Positions 42,281-52,544 are shown, counted from the stretch's first letter. The stretch: 64,000 bases of DNA from Pseudomonas sp. GM48 (GCF_000282335.1 NZ_AKJM01000112.1:1-64000); one strand, 5' to 3'. The notes: generated by a model not told the origin, from the letters alone. Program-made: numbers and translations.

Positions 42281-42359
42281 AAGCCAAGGCATAAGATTTA
42301 GCCCCGGCTGAACGAAAACGCTCCCGGTCGAAAGGCCGGGGGCGTTTTTGTTTGTGTGG
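42281..42359 (+). repeat. Direct repeat, copy 2 (duplicated typA terminator)
   Basis: This second copy of 42032-42110 carries a complete terminator but only a fragment of coding sequence. Confidence 0.9.
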
Positions 42360-42382
42360 GATTTATGCGGTGTTTGTGCCGG

Positions 42383-42480
42383 CCCCTTCGCGGGCAAGCC
42401 CGCTCCCACAGGGTTTTGTGTCGTACATATAATTTATGTCCGGCACCCATCAATGTGGGAGCGGGCTTGCCCGCGAAGGC
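42383..42480. repeat. REP pair, outward arrangement, G-C variant
   Basis: CGGGCAAGCCCGCTCCCACA is followed by TGTGGGAGCGGGCTTGCCCG about 40 bases later. The arms are in reverse order to most pairs here, and the stem uses a G-C pair where others have G-U. Confidence 0.85.
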
Positions 42481-42512
42481 GGCCGATCAACCGCCGAAAA
42501 TGTCAGGAGGTA

Positions 42513-42947
42513 TCAGAACCGCTCGATACTCCGCGAATTCCGCTCGCGCTCCACTTCTTTCGGCTTGTACGCGCAATACCCCGGCCGCGGGCCGATTTTC
42601 GGGTGGTTGCGGCAAGTATCCGGGCGCTTTTCATAAATAGTGCACAGACGGCTCTTACGATCCAGGTACAGGCAATCGTTGTTGCTCATGCGCTGCAGGG
42701 TGAAGATTTCCGACTTCTGGTTGTAACGCTCGACGATCCCTTCCTTTTGCAGGCGCTTGGCAATGTTCTTCGGCGGATCACCGCGCTCGAACTCGTCGAC
42801 GATACCGATGCGGATCAGATCCTTGATCTTGACCTCGACGGGCAGGGTGCAGCAGCTGGACATGCACGAGCCGCACATCGGGGCAGAGTACTTGGCCCAG
42901 GTATCGAGGCGGTCGATCTCTGCGGCAGCGATCAGGTTCGGCTTCAT
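42513..42947 (-). CDS. YkgJ-family cysteine-cluster protein
   Basis: This 144-aa protein has the cluster CGSCMSSCC (about residues 25-33), then DCLYLD, LCTIYEKRPDTCRNHP and GYCAYKP. The pattern is that of the YkgJ/UPF0153 family, which probably binds zinc or an iron-sulfur cluster. Function is unknown. ATG 42950 directly before the chosen ATG would add one Met. Confidence 0.9.
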   Translation of the reverse strand: MKPNLIAAAEIDRLDTWAKYSAPMCGSCMSSCCTLPVEVKIKDLIRIGIVDEFERGDPPKNIAKRLQKEGIVERYNQKSEIFTLQRMSNNDCLYLDRKSRLCTIYEKRPDTCRNHPKIGPRPGYCAYKPKEVERERNSRSIERF

Positions 42948-43206
42948 CATCGTTTGTTACCAGCGTGTGCATCAGGGCGCGCGATCATACCGGGACTGGT
43001 GGATTTTTGAACAACCTTTCGCCAGATTTTTTTCGCGGGCGGTGCAAACAACCGGAAAATAGGCACGGGCCCTGCATTCATTCAGGCACATGACAACGCA
43101 TTGTCGGACCAGCTCGTATTCAAAGGAAAAACTGCCGAACCAGAGCCTCTACCGCCTGTCAGACCGTCTAGGCTCAGACAACCCAAGCTCGCTCGAGGTC
43201 CTATCG

Positions 43207-45657
43207 ATGACTCAAGAACCACTTGTTCGCGAAGCAGAGGTGGCCGCATTCCGCGACGCCGTCTTGACCAAACTCACTTATGCAGTGGGTAAAGACCCGG
43301 ATCACGCCTTCGACCATGACTGGTTCGAAGCCATTGCCCTGGCCGCGCGGGATCACATGGTCGAGCACTGGATGGACCACACGCGGCAGATTTACCGCAA
43401 AGGCCAGAAGCGCGTTTATTACCTTTCCCTGGAGTTTCTCATCGGCCGGCTGCTCTTCGACAGCCTGAGCAACCTCGGCCTGCTCGATGTGGCCCGTGAA
43501 GCCCTGACCGAACTCGGCGTCGACCTTGAGCGCATCCGCTTGCTGGAGCCCGATGCGGCTCTGGGCAACGGCGGCCTCGGGCGTCTGGCGGCGTGTTTCC
43601 TGGAAAGCATGTCGACTCTCGGCATCGCCGGTCATGGCTACGGCATCCGCTATGAGCACGGGTTGTTCCGCCAGGCGATTGTCGACGGCTGGCAGCAGGA
43701 GCAGACCGAACACTGGCTGGATTTCGGCAACCCCTGGGAGTTCGAGCGGCCGGAAGTGGTTTACACCATCGGTTTTGGCGGCAGTGTCCAGACCCTGACC
43801 GACGACGCCGGCAAATCCCGGCAAATCTGGTCCCCGGCGGAAACCGTGCGGGCGATTGCCTACGACACGCCGGTGGTCGGCTGGCGCGGGGCGAGCGTCA
43901 ACACGCTGCGCCTGTGGCGCGCCCGGGCCATGGAAGATTTGCACCTTGAACGATTCAACGCCGGTGACCATCTGGGTGCCGTGGCCGAAGTGGCCCGGGC
44001 CGAAAGTATTTCCCGGGTGCTGTACCCGGCGGACAGCACCGAGGCTGGCCAGGAGTTGCGCCTGCGCCAGGAGTATTTCTTCGTCGCCGCCTCATTGCAG
44101 GATTTGCTGCGCCGCCATCGCAACATGCACACCTCAGTGCTGACCCTGGGCGATCACGCCTCGATCCAGCTCAACGACACCCACCCCTCGATTGCCGTGG
44201 CCGAACTGATGCGGCAATTGGTCGACGTGTATGACGTGGCGTGGGATGCGGCCTGGCAGGTCACCGTCGATACGTTGTCCTACACCAACCACACCTTGCT
44301 TCCCGAAGCGCTGGAAACCTGGCCGGTCGGCTTGATGGAGCGCATGTTGCCGCGGCACATGCAGATCATTTACCTGATCAACGCCCACCACATCGACTCC
44401 CTGCGGGCCAAAGGCATCCACGACTTCGACGTACTGCGCGCGGTGTCGCTGATCGAGGAAGACAACGGTCGCCGGGTACGCATGGGCAACCTGGCGTTTC
44501 TCGGCTCCCACAGCGTCAACGGCGTGTCCGGTTTGCACACGCAACTGATGCGCAAGACGGTGTTCTCCGAACTGCACAAGCTCTACCCGGAGCGGATCAA
44601 CAACAAAACCAACGGCATCACCTTTCGTCGTTGGTTGTATCAGGCCAACCCCGAGCTGACCTCGATGCTGGTCGATGCCCTCGGGCCTGAAGTGCTGGAT
44701 AACCCGGAAGAGCGCTTGCTCGCCCTCGAACCGTTCGCCGAGAAAAGCGCGTTTCGCAAGGCGTTTGCCGAGCAACGCCTGCACAGCAAGAAAGCCTTGG
44801 CGTACCTGATTCATGAGCGCTTGGGTGTCGCGGTGAACCCGGCGGCGATGTTCGACGTACAGGTCAAGCGTATCCACGAATACAAACGCCAGTTGCTCAA
44901 CCTGATGCACACCGTGGCGTTGTACCAGGCGATCCGCGCGGAGCCGGAAATCGACTGGGTGCCTCGGGTGAAGATCTTCGCCGGCAAGGCGGCAGCCAGT
45001 TATCACCAGGCCAAACTGATCATCAAGCTGACCAACGACATCGCCCGGGTGGTGAACAACGACCCGACCGTGCGCGGCTTGCTCAAGGTGGTGTTCCTGC
45101 CCAACTACAACGTCAGCCTGGCGGAGAGCATCATTCCGGCGGCGGATTTGTCCGAGCAGATTTCCACCGCCGGTTTCGAAGCATCCGGTACCAGCAACAT
45201 GAAATTCGGCCTGAACGGCGCGCTCACCATCGGCACTCTGGACGGGGCCAACGTGGAAATGTGCGAGCGCATCGGCGCCGAACACATGTTCATCTTCGGC
45301 CTCAGTGCGCAGCAGGTGGAAGCACGCAAGCAGAACCATGAGTTTAGTGCCGTACCGGACATCGCCGCATCCCATCGTCTGAACGATGTGCTGCAAGCGA
45401 TTCGCGGCGGGGTGTTCTCGCCGGATGATCCGTCCCGTTACACCGGGTTGATCGATTCGCTGGTGGACTACGACCGCTTTCTGGTCTGTGCCGACTTCGA
45501 TTCCTACTGGAACGCGCAGATGCGCGTCGAAGCCCATTGGCACGATTCGAAAGAATGGTGGCGTTCAGCGGTGTTGAACACGGCGCGGATGGGTTGGTTC
45601 TCGTCCGACCGGACCATCCGCGAGTACGCCACGGAGATCTGGAAGGCGCTGGAGTAG
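43207..45657 (+). CDS. glgP: Glycogen/maltodextrin phosphorylase GlgP
   Basis: This 816-aa enzyme releases glucose-1-phosphate from alpha-1,4-glucans. Motifs include LGNGGLGRLAACFLES, QLNDTHPSIAVAELMR, RRWLYQANPEL and the pyridoxal-phosphate site EASGTSNMKFGLNGALTIGTLDGAN. ATG 43207 is preceded by GAGGT and gives a normal length; the frame is open to 43090. It stands alone without other glg genes in the window. Confidence 0.95.
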   Translation: MTQEPLVREAEVAAFRDAVLTKLTYAVGKDPDHAFDHDWFEAIALAARDHMVEHWMDHTRQIYRKGQKRVYYLSLEFLIGRLLFDSLSNLGLLDVAREALTELGVDLERIRLLEPDAALGNGGLGRLAACFLESMSTLGIAGHGYGIRYEHGLFRQAIVDGWQQEQTEHWLDFGNPWEFERPEVVYTIGFGGSVQTLTDDAGKSRQIWSPAETVRAIAYDTPVVGWRGASVNTLRLWRARAMEDLHLERFNAGDHLGAVAEVARAESISRVLYPADSTEAGQELRLRQEYFFVAASLQDLLRRHRNMHTSVLTLGDHASIQLNDTHPSIAVAELMRQLVDVYDVAWDAAWQVTVDTLSYTNHTLLPEALETWPVGLMERMLPRHMQIIYLINAHHIDSLRAKGIHDFDVLRAVSLIEEDNGRRVRMGNLAFLGSHSVNGVSGLHTQLMRKTVFSELHKLYPERINNKTNGITFRRWLYQANPELTSMLVDALGPEVLDNPEERLLALEPFAEKSAFRKAFAEQRLHSKKALAYLIHERLGVAVNPAAMFDVQVKRIHEYKRQLLNLMHTVALYQAIRAEPEIDWVPRVKIFAGKAAASYHQAKLIIKLTNDIARVVNNDPTVRGLLKVVFLPNYNVSLAESIIPAADLSEQISTAGFEASGTSNMKFGLNGALTIGTLDGANVEMCERIGAEHMFIFGLSAQQVEARKQNHEFSAVPDIAASHRLNDVLQAIRGGVFSPDDPSRYTGLIDSLVDYDRFLVCADFDSYWNAQMRVEAHWHDSKEWWRSAVLNTARMGWFSSDRTIREYATEIWKALE

Positions 45658-45712
45658 TTTTACCCCCGTATTGCCGGGCTAGGTCGATATACTAAGCGTC
45701 ATCTTCACCCCC

Positions 45713-45801
45713 TGTGGGAGCGGGCTTGCTCGCGAAAGCGGACTGACATTCACTATCAATGGTGAATGTGATGTCCCCTTCGCGAGCAAGCCCGCTCCCA
45801 C
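45713..45801. repeat. REP pair (BIME)
   Basis: Inverted GGGAGCGGGCTTGCTCGCG-type arms lie between glgP and the DUF2339 gene. Confidence 0.9.
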
Positions 45802-45926
45802 TTTGGGTTTGTGGTGCAGATGTAATCTGCTCTCACACTGGATTCCGGGTGTCTGGCCACTAGACTGAACCAGACGCTGTACCACCCGGATTTGCCCCGC
45901 GATGGGGCTGCTTAGGGATATCAACC

Positions 45927-48900
45927 ATGCAATGGATTTTTATGCTCGTCGGGCTGGTGCTTGGCTGGATACTCGACGAGTCATTCAGTGATGCGCTGCT
46001 GGGCGCATTACTCGGATTGGGTATCGGCCAGGCGATTGGCATTGCGCGTTTAGGGTCTAAGGCGGTAGAGCAGCAGCGCCTGCTGGAACAGGCGCAGATA
46101 GCGCTGCAAGCGGTCGAGCAACGGCTGGCGGCGCTCGAAGCGTCAGGCGTCAAGGCGCCGGAAACCCGCGAACCATTTGTATCACCTGAAACCATCCTTG
46201 ATGAAGTACCTGCCGCAGCCACGGAATTGATCTGGGAATTGCCGCCAGAGCTCGAGCCGATCGCCGCAGCGGCCAGCGAAACCAGTCGTCCACAGCCTGT
46301 CGATGCCTGGAAGCCCGAGCCGATCGCTCGCGCAGCACAACCACCTGTCCCCCCGCGTGGCCCGAATCTCATTGACCGCGCCATCAGCCGCGCCCGCGCC
46401 TGGCTGTTCGGCGGCAATACCGTGTTGCGGGTCGGCGTGGTGCTGCTGTTCCTCGGCCTGGCCTTTTTGTTGCGCTACGCCACCGAAGGCATGGTGGTGC
46501 CGGTTGAGTTGCGCTACGCAGGCGTTGCGGCGGCAGCATTGGGTTTGCTTGGGCTGGGTTGGTGGTTGAGAACCCGCAACAGCAGTTATGCGTTGATCCT
46601 GCAAGGCGCCGGGATCGCCGTGTTGTACCTGACAGTGTTTGCCGCGATGCGCCTGCATCCGTTGCTCGACCCCACGGCGGCATTTGGCCTGTTGGTGGCA
46701 GTGACGGTCTGTTCGGCAATCCTCGCCATTACCCAGGATTCCCTGGGGCTGGCTGCCGCTGCCGCACTGGGCGGATTCGCCGCGCCTATCCTGGCCTCCA
46801 CCGGCGCCGGCAACCACGTCGCGCTATTCAGTTACTTTGCCCTGCTCAACACCGGCATCCTCGCCATTGCCTGGTTCAAGGCCTGGCGGCTGTTGAATGT
46901 CATCGGGTTCAGCGGCACCTTCGGCATCGGTTTCGCCTGGGGCCTGCGCTCCTACTCGCCGGAGCTGCTGTGGAGCACCGAGCCGTTTCTGACTGTGTTT
47001 TTCCTGATGTACCTGGCCATTGGACTGCTGTTCGCCCGGCGCAAGCTGATGGAGATGGGCGATGCACCGACAGAGAACAGTCGCGAAGCGCTGCTGCAGT
47101 GGTCGGCGCGCAAGGGAGACTACGTCGACGGCACGTTGCTGTTCGGTCCGCCGCTGGTGGGTTTCGGCTTGCAGTTCGCACTGGTGCAGCATCTGGAATT
47201 CGCCGCGGCGTTCAGTGCCTTGGCGCTGGGTATGATTTACATGGGGTTCGCCCGTTGGCTGATGGCCGGGCGCACCCTGTTGCTGGGGGAAACCTGCCTG
47301 GCCTTGGGCGTGATCTTCGCCAGCCTGGCGATTCCGCTGGGGCTCGATGCACGCTGGACGACGGCGGCGTGGGCGGTGGAAGGCGCGGGGATCTTCTGGC
47401 TCGGCCTGCGCCAACAAAGGCCCTTGGCCCGGGCCTTTGCCTTGCTCCTGCAACTGGGTTCGGCACTGGCGTTTCTCAGCGAGTTGCACAGCAGCGAGAG
47501 CAGCCTGCTCGGCGGTGTGCCATTAGGCGCGCTGTTGCTGGGCATCGCATTGCTGTTCAGTTTCCATCAGTTGCGTAAAGCCTTGCCGGAACAGATCAGG
47601 CCTTGGGAACTAAAGGGCCTGCCGGTATTGGCTTGCCTCGGGCTGGCGTTTCTCTATTTGCTGGCACCGTTGTTTTTCTTCAGCCACGGCACGGTAATCA
47701 GTTGGGCCTTGGCCGGGGCGCTGACATTGTTTGTCGGCCTGCAGCTGCAATCGCGCACGTTCCTGTTCACCGCGCTGGCTGTGCAATGGTTGGGTGGCGC
47801 GCTGTTCCTGGTGACAGGACCGCAGTTCAGTGACGGCCTGCAACCCTTGGCCCATGGCGGATTCTGGGCGCCGCTGGTGCTGGGATTGGCCGCGATGGTC
47901 GGTGCCTGGCGTTTGCAGATGGGTCGTTCGCCCGGAGCGTTCGAAGGACTGAGTCTATTGCGGTTGTCCCAGGCGTTGCTGGTGTGGGGCGCAGGCTGGT
48001 GGGCGTTGGCCTGGGTCATCGACGTGCTGCACTTTGCGCCGTTGCCGATGCAGGCGACCTTGTTGTTGAGCGTCGCTGCCGTGAGTGTTGCGTTGTGGAC
48101 GATATTGGCACTGCGCCTGAGTTGGCCGTCGCTGGGGGGACTCTGCACGGTGTTGATTCCTGTTGCGGCGCTGGTGCTGCTCGCGGCCTGGCATTCGCGT
48201 TATCACCCGGCCGCCAACTTCGGCTGGCTGGCGTGGGCCGCGGTGTTCGCGGTGCATTTCATGTCCCTGCGACGCCTGGCGCCAATGCTGCCGACACAGG
48301 CATCGAGTGTCGCCCATGTGTTTGGTTGCTGGCTGTTGATTGGCGTGCTGGCCCTGGAGATGCGTTACGGCTTGCTGGTGTTGTCCGAGCAATACAACGC
48401 CTGGCGCTGGTTGGGCTGGGCGATTCTGCCAAGTCTCTATCTGCTGTTGATGGCGGCACCTCGCGCGTGGCCTTGGCCGGTGTCGGCGTACCCACGCGAA
48501 TACCGCGTATACGCTGCCGCGCCACTGGCGTTGTTGATGCTCGGTTGGTTCTGGCTGGCGAATATGGCCAGTGACGGCAACGCCGAGCCATTGCCCTACG
48601 TGCCATTGATCAACCCGCTGGAGCTGGGCCTGTTGTTTGCGTTGTTCGGCGTCTATGTCTGGTCCCGCAGCGCCATGACGCAACTGGCGGTCCGCGAGGA
48701 TTACGCCGCCAACGCCACGCAATGGGTCGCAGGTGCTTCGCTGTTCGTGTTCTTTACTGCGCTGGTGATGCGCACGGCGCACCATTGGAGCGCCGTGCCC
48801 TATGAGCTGGATCTGTTGCTGGAGTCGATGCGGGTACAAGCCGGGCTGTCCATCGTCTGGACCTTGATGGCCCTGAGCCTGATGATCGGCGGCCATTTGC

Positions 48901-49133
48901 GTCGCCGCCGCGAAGTCTGGCTGATCGGCGCCGCCTTGATCGGCGTGGTGGTGGCCAAACTGTTCTTTGTCGAATTGAGTAATCGCGGCGGGCTGGCGCG
49001 GATCGTGTCGTTTATCGGTGTCGGTGTGTTGCTGCTGGTGGTGGGCTATTTCGCCCCGCTACCGCCCAAACGCGCCGAAGCTGTGCCGGATACCGAGAAA
49101 CCGGTCCCGGAATCCGAAGGAGTGTCATCTTGA
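45927..49133 (+). CDS. DUF2339 polytopic membrane protein
   Basis: This 1068-aa inner-membrane protein has more than 20 hydrophobic segments. It begins with a membrane hairpin, then a coiled coil (about 45-75), then a Pro-rich linker (about 80-145). The long membrane domain starts at NTVLRVGVVLLFLGLAFLLRY, the DUF2339 signature. Function is unknown. Its stop overlaps the start of the DUF3999 gene, and the two families are frequent partners, so they probably act together in the envelope. Confidence 0.9.
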   Translation: MQWIFMLVGLVLGWILDESFSDALLGALLGLGIGQAIGIARLGSKAVEQQRLLEQAQIALQAVEQRLAALEASGVKAPETREPFVSPETILDEVPAAATELIWELPPELEPIAAAASETSRPQPVDAWKPEPIARAAQPPVPPRGPNLIDRAISRARAWLFGGNTVLRVGVVLLFLGLAFLLRYATEGMVVPVELRYAGVAAAALGLLGLGWWLRTRNSSYALILQGAGIAVLYLTVFAAMRLHPLLDPTAAFGLLVAVTVCSAILAITQDSLGLAAAAALGGFAAPILASTGAGNHVALFSYFALLNTGILAIAWFKAWRLLNVIGFSGTFGIGFAWGLRSYSPELLWSTEPFLTVFFLMYLAIGLLFARRKLMEMGDAPTENSREALLQWSARKGDYVDGTLLFGPPLVGFGLQFALVQHLEFAAAFSALALGMIYMGFARWLMAGRTLLLGETCLALGVIFASLAIPLGLDARWTTAAWAVEGAGIFWLGLRQQRPLARAFALLLQLGSALAFLSELHSSESSLLGGVPLGALLLGIALLFSFHQLRKALPEQIRPWELKGLPVLACLGLAFLYLLAPLFFFSHGTVISWALAGALTLFVGLQLQSRTFLFTALAVQWLGGALFLVTGPQFSDGLQPLAHGGFWAPLVLGLAAMVGAWRLQMGRSPGAFEGLSLLRLSQALLVWGAGWWALAWVIDVLHFAPLPMQATLLLSVAAVSVALWTILALRLSWPSLGGLCTVLIPVAALVLLAAWHSRYHPAANFGWLAWAAVFAVHFMSLRRLAPMLPTQASSVAHVFGCWLLIGVLALEMRYGLLVLSEQYNAWRWLGWAILPSLYLLLMAAPRAWPWPVSAYPREYRVYAAAPLALLMLGWFWLANMASDGNAEPLPYVPLINPLELGLLFALFGVYVWSRSAMTQLAVREDYAANATQWVAGASLFVFFTALVMRTAHHWSAVPYELDLLLESMRVQAGLSIVWTLMALSLMIGGHLRRRREVWLIGAALIGVVVAKLFFVELSNRGGLARIVSFIGVGVLLLVVGYFAPLPPKRAEAVPDTEKPVPESEGVSS

Positions 49134-50503
49134 ATCAGAAGCTGAACCTGGGCTGGCTGGGCGCTGTTGCAATGGGTGTGGTGTTGTCGACGGTTGCGCA
49201 GGAAAAACCGGCGGACTTCACCACGCAAGTGCCCTTGTCGGTGACGGGCGAAGGCCCTTGGTATCGCCTTGAGCTGCCCCTGAGCGTACAACTGAACGCA
49301 CGGCAGGCTGACCTGAGCGATGTGCGTGTGTTCAATGCCGTGGGTGATGTTCAGGCTTATGCCCTGGCCCGGCAGTCGGCGCAGAGCAGTGAAACCCGCA
49401 CCTTGACCGAGGTGAAATGGTTTGCGCTGTACAGCTCGGTGGACGCCACTGAAACCGCGCCGAGCGTGCGGGTGCAAACGAGCGCCAACGGCACGTTGGT
49501 CGAGGTACAGCCCTCCAGTCAGCTGGAGGCGGGTGAGGAGGAGTTGCGCGGCTGGCTGCTCGACGCTTCCGCTATCAAGGCACCGTTGCAGCAGTTGATT
49601 CTCGACTGGACCAGCGAGCACGACGGCTTCCAGCGTTTCACTCTCGAAGCCAGCGACGATTTGCAGCATTGGCGGTCCTGGGGCGAAGGGCAGGTGGCGC
49701 GCCTGACCTTTGCCGACGAGCGGGTCGAACAGCGTGCAATCAGCCTGCCGGGCCAGTCGGCGCGCTACTTGCGGTTACTGTGGATCACACCGCATTCGGC
49801 GCCGACGTTGACTTCGGCGCAACTGCAAAGCGCCAGCACCCGCAGCCTGCCGCTGCCGTTGGTCTGGTCCCAGGCATTAGCCGGCAGCAGCGTGAAGGCG
49901 GGTGAATACACCTGGCAGTTGCCGATGGGGCTGTATGTCGAGCGGGTGCAGGTTGAGTTGAGCCAGCCCAACAGCCTGGCGCCGGTGAGCCTGGCCGGTC
50001 GTCGCGACAGCAGCCTGCCGTGGCAGCCAGCGGTCAGCGGTTTGCTCTATCGCCTGACCCAGAACGGTCAGGACGTAGTGCAAAACGAATTGTCGTTGTC
50101 AGGGCAATTCGTACAGCAATTGAAACTGACCGTGGATGAACGCGGTGGCGGCCTGGGTGTTCAGGCGCCGACGCTGAAGTTTGCCGTGCGCGCCACGCAA
50201 CTGGTGTTCCTGGCGCGCGGGCCAGGGCCTTATACGCTGGTCGTGGGAAATTCGACGGCGAAGGCGGCGAACCTGCCGCTGTCGACGCTGATTCCGGATT
50301 ACAGCCCGGAGAAGCTGGCGACCCTGGGCCGGGCCATGGTGGATGTCGGGGCGGTGGCCTCTAAGGCAACGACGGAGAAAACGCTGGCGACGACGGACAT
50401 CCACTGGAAGAAGTTCGGCTTGTGGGCGGTGTTGTTGCTCAGTGTCTTGTTCCTGGCGGCGATGGCGTTCAGTTTGCTGCGCAAGCCGTCTGCCAAATCC
50501 TGA
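49130..50503 (+). CDS. DUF3999 exported protein
   Basis: This 457-aa protein has an N-terminal signal-like segment (LGWLGAVAMGVVLSTVA), a large beta-rich periplasmic region and a C-terminal membrane segment (GLWAVLLLSVLFLAAMAFSLL) with a short basic tail. The start appears to be TTG 49130, overlapping the upstream stop as TTGA and preceded by AAGGAGT. No ATG with a comparable site is near. Function is unknown; it is translationally coupled to the DUF2339 gene. Confidence 0.88.
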   Translation: MNQKLNLGWLGAVAMGVVLSTVAQEKPADFTTQVPLSVTGEGPWYRLELPLSVQLNARQADLSDVRVFNAVGDVQAYALARQSAQSSETRTLTEVKWFALYSSVDATETAPSVRVQTSANGTLVEVQPSSQLEAGEEELRGWLLDASAIKAPLQQLILDWTSEHDGFQRFTLEASDDLQHWRSWGEGQVARLTFADERVEQRAISLPGQSARYLRLLWITPHSAPTLTSAQLQSASTRSLPLPLVWSQALAGSSVKAGEYTWQLPMGLYVERVQVELSQPNSLAPVSLAGRRDSSLPWQPAVSGLLYRLTQNGQDVVQNELSLSGQFVQQLKLTVDERGGGLGVQAPTLKFAVRATQLVFLARGPGPYTLVVGNSTAKAANLPLSTLIPDYSPEKLATLGRAMVDVGAVASKATTEKTLATTDIHWKKFGLWAVLLLSVLFLAAMAFSLLRKPSAKS

Positions 50504-50525
50504 AGAAGGCTGGCGCTTCGCGCCA

Positions 50526-50620
50526 TTCGCGAGCAAGCCCGCTCCCACATTGGACCAGCTGTGCACACAGCATTTTTGTGCCACGCAGCAGATCCAGTGT
50601 GGGAGCGGGCTTGCTCGCGA
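50526..50620. repeat. REP pair, outward arrangement
   Basis: One arm at 50526-50549 (CGAGCAAGCCCGCTCCCACA) and an inverted arm at about 50598-50620 lie upstream of fbp. Confidence 0.85.
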
Positions 50621-50811
50621 ATACGGTCTGCCGATCACTAAAGATATTGAAATCTGCTATCCATTCGAGCTCCACGCGCAGCCCATTTCCAACTACGCTC
50701 ATCCCCGCACATGAACTCTCTTTGACCGATCACGTCTGATAGGAGGAAATGCGCCTCGACTCGCGCTAAACTGCGCGGGTTTTTAGCCCCCCCATTCCAC
50801 CGGAGCCTTCC

Positions 50812-51822
50812 ATGTCCCGCGTTACCTTGAGTCGCTATTTGATTGAGCAGACCCGCAGCAACAACACTCCTGCCGATCTGCGCTTCCTGATCGAAGTGGT
50901 GGCGCGTGCCTGCAAGGAGATCAACCACGCCGTGTCCAAAGGCGCCCTGGGTGGCGTTCTGGGCAGCATGGGCACTGAAAACGTCCAGGGCGAAGTGCAG
51001 AAGAAGCTCGACGTGATCTCCAACGAGATCCTGCTCGAAGCCAACGAGTGGGGCGGTCACCTGGCCGGCATGGCGTCCGAAGAAATGGACAATGCCTACC
51101 AGATCCCGGGCAAATACCCGAAAGGCGCGTACCTGCTGGTATTCGACCCGCTGGACGGTTCGTCGAACATCGACATCAACGCCCCGGTCGGCACCATCTT
51201 CTCGGTACTGCGTTGCCCGAACGAATACCTGAGCCAGAACGAGCCCTTGAATGAAAAGGCCTTCCTGCAGCCAGGCACCCAGCAAGTGGCCGCCGGTTAC
51301 GCGATCTACGGTCCGCAGACCATGCTGATCCTGACCCTGGGCGACGGCGTGAAAGGCTTCACCCTGGACCGTGAAATGGGCAGCTTCGTGCTGACCCACG
51401 AAAACATCACCATTCCTGAAGCCACCCAGGAATTTGCCATCAACGCTTCCAACCAGCGTCACTGGGAAGTACCGGTACAGCGCTACGTCAGCGAATTGCT
51501 GGCAGGCGATGAAGGCCCGCTGAAAAAGAACTACAACATGCGTTGGGTTGCCGCGATGGTCGCCGACGTGCACCGAATCCTGACCCGCGGCGGTCTGTTC
51601 ATGTACCCACGTGACAGCCGCGAGCCGTCGAAGCCGGGCAAACTGCGCCTGATGTACGAAGCCAACCCGATGTCGTTCCTGGTGGAACAAGCGGGCGGCG
51701 CGTCCACCGACGGCCACCAGCGCATCCTCGACATCCAGCCGGAAGGCCTGCACCAGCGTGTTGCGGTGTTCCTCGGTTCGAAAGAAGAAGTTGCCCGCGT
51801 CACGGCTTACCACAAGGAATAA
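50812..51822 (+). CDS. fbp: Fructose-1,6-bisphosphatase class I
   Basis: This 336-aa gluconeogenic enzyme has the metal-binding motif FDPLDGSSNIDIN and the class I segments AGYAIYGPQTMLILT and GKLRLMYEANPMSFLVEQAGG. The start ATG 50812 follows CCGGAG. The DUF924 gene follows after three bases and is probably co-transcribed. Confidence 0.97.
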   Translation: MSRVTLSRYLIEQTRSNNTPADLRFLIEVVARACKEINHAVSKGALGGVLGSMGTENVQGEVQKKLDVISNEILLEANEWGGHLAGMASEEMDNAYQIPGKYPKGAYLLVFDPLDGSSNIDINAPVGTIFSVLRCPNEYLSQNEPLNEKAFLQPGTQQVAAGYAIYGPQTMLILTLGDGVKGFTLDREMGSFVLTHENITIPEATQEFAINASNQRHWEVPVQRYVSELLAGDEGPLKKNYNMRWVAAMVADVHRILTRGGLFMYPRDSREPSKPGKLRLMYEANPMSFLVEQAGGASTDGHQRILDIQPEGLHQRVAVFLGSKEEVARVTAYHKE

Positions 51823-51825
51823 ACC

Positions 51826-52428
51826 ATGACCGCGCCCTGGCAGCCGTTGCTTGATTGGTGGTTCGGAAGCTCTGAATCAGCGAGCGAAGTGGCGGCGCAG
51901 AAGGGCAAGTTGTGGTTCGGCAAGCGCGACAGCCAGGACCTCGAAGCGCGCGAGCGTTTCGGGGACTGGGTCGAGCAGGCACTGGCCGGCGGATTGACCG
52001 AGTGGATGCAACGTCCCGAAGGTTGGCTGGCCCTGGTGTTGTTGCTCGATCAAATCCCGCGAATGATCTTTCGCGATACTCCCAAAGCCTTTTCAGGCGA
52101 TCTCCGGGCGCAAAAGCTGGTGGCCCAAGGCATTGCCGCGGATTTCGACCGGCAGTTGCAACCGATCCAGCGGGTGTTCATCTACCTGGTGTTCGAGCAC
52201 AGCGAAAACCTTGCGGTGCAGAACGAAGGCGTCTCGCGCTACATCGAGTTGGTGGCGCAGCAGCCGGAAGTCGATCGGGCGCTGTTCAGCGATTACCTGG
52301 ACTATGCCGAGCGACACCAGAGGGTGATTGCGCAATTTGGACGGTTTCCGCATCGCAATGCGGTGTTGGGAAGGGAGTCTACGGCTGAGGAGTTGGTGTT
52401 TCTCTCCAAGCCGGGGTCAAGGTTCTAG
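51826..52428 (+). CDS. DUF924 family protein
   Basis: This 200-aa soluble helical protein carries the DUF924 motifs LVLLLDQIPRMIFRDTPKAF and FEHSENLAVQNEGVSRY, with HRNAVLGRESTAEE near the C-terminus. The fold is TPR-like; function is unknown. It lies three bases after fbp. Confidence 0.9.
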   Translation: MTAPWQPLLDWWFGSSESASEVAAQKGKLWFGKRDSQDLEARERFGDWVEQALAGGLTEWMQRPEGWLALVLLLDQIPRMIFRDTPKAFSGDLRAQKLVAQGIAADFDRQLQPIQRVFIYLVFEHSENLAVQNEGVSRYIELVAQQPEVDRALFSDYLDYAERHQRVIAQFGRFPHRNAVLGRESTAEELVFLSKPGSRF

Positions 52429-52450
52429 ATCTTCATGGCGGCTGATGCCG

Positions 52451-52528
52451 CCTTCGCGGGCAAGCCCGCTCCCACAGGGATCTTTGTCGCACTGAAGATC
52501 AAATGTGGGAGCGGGCTTGCTCGCGAAG
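52451..52528. repeat. REP pair, mixed variants
   Basis: The left arm (CGGGCAAGCCCGCTCCCACA) is of the G-C variant and the right arm (GGGAGCGGGCTTGCTCGCG) of the G-U variant, between two convergent genes. Confidence 0.85.
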
Positions 52529-52544
52529 GGGCCCGAGAGAACAA

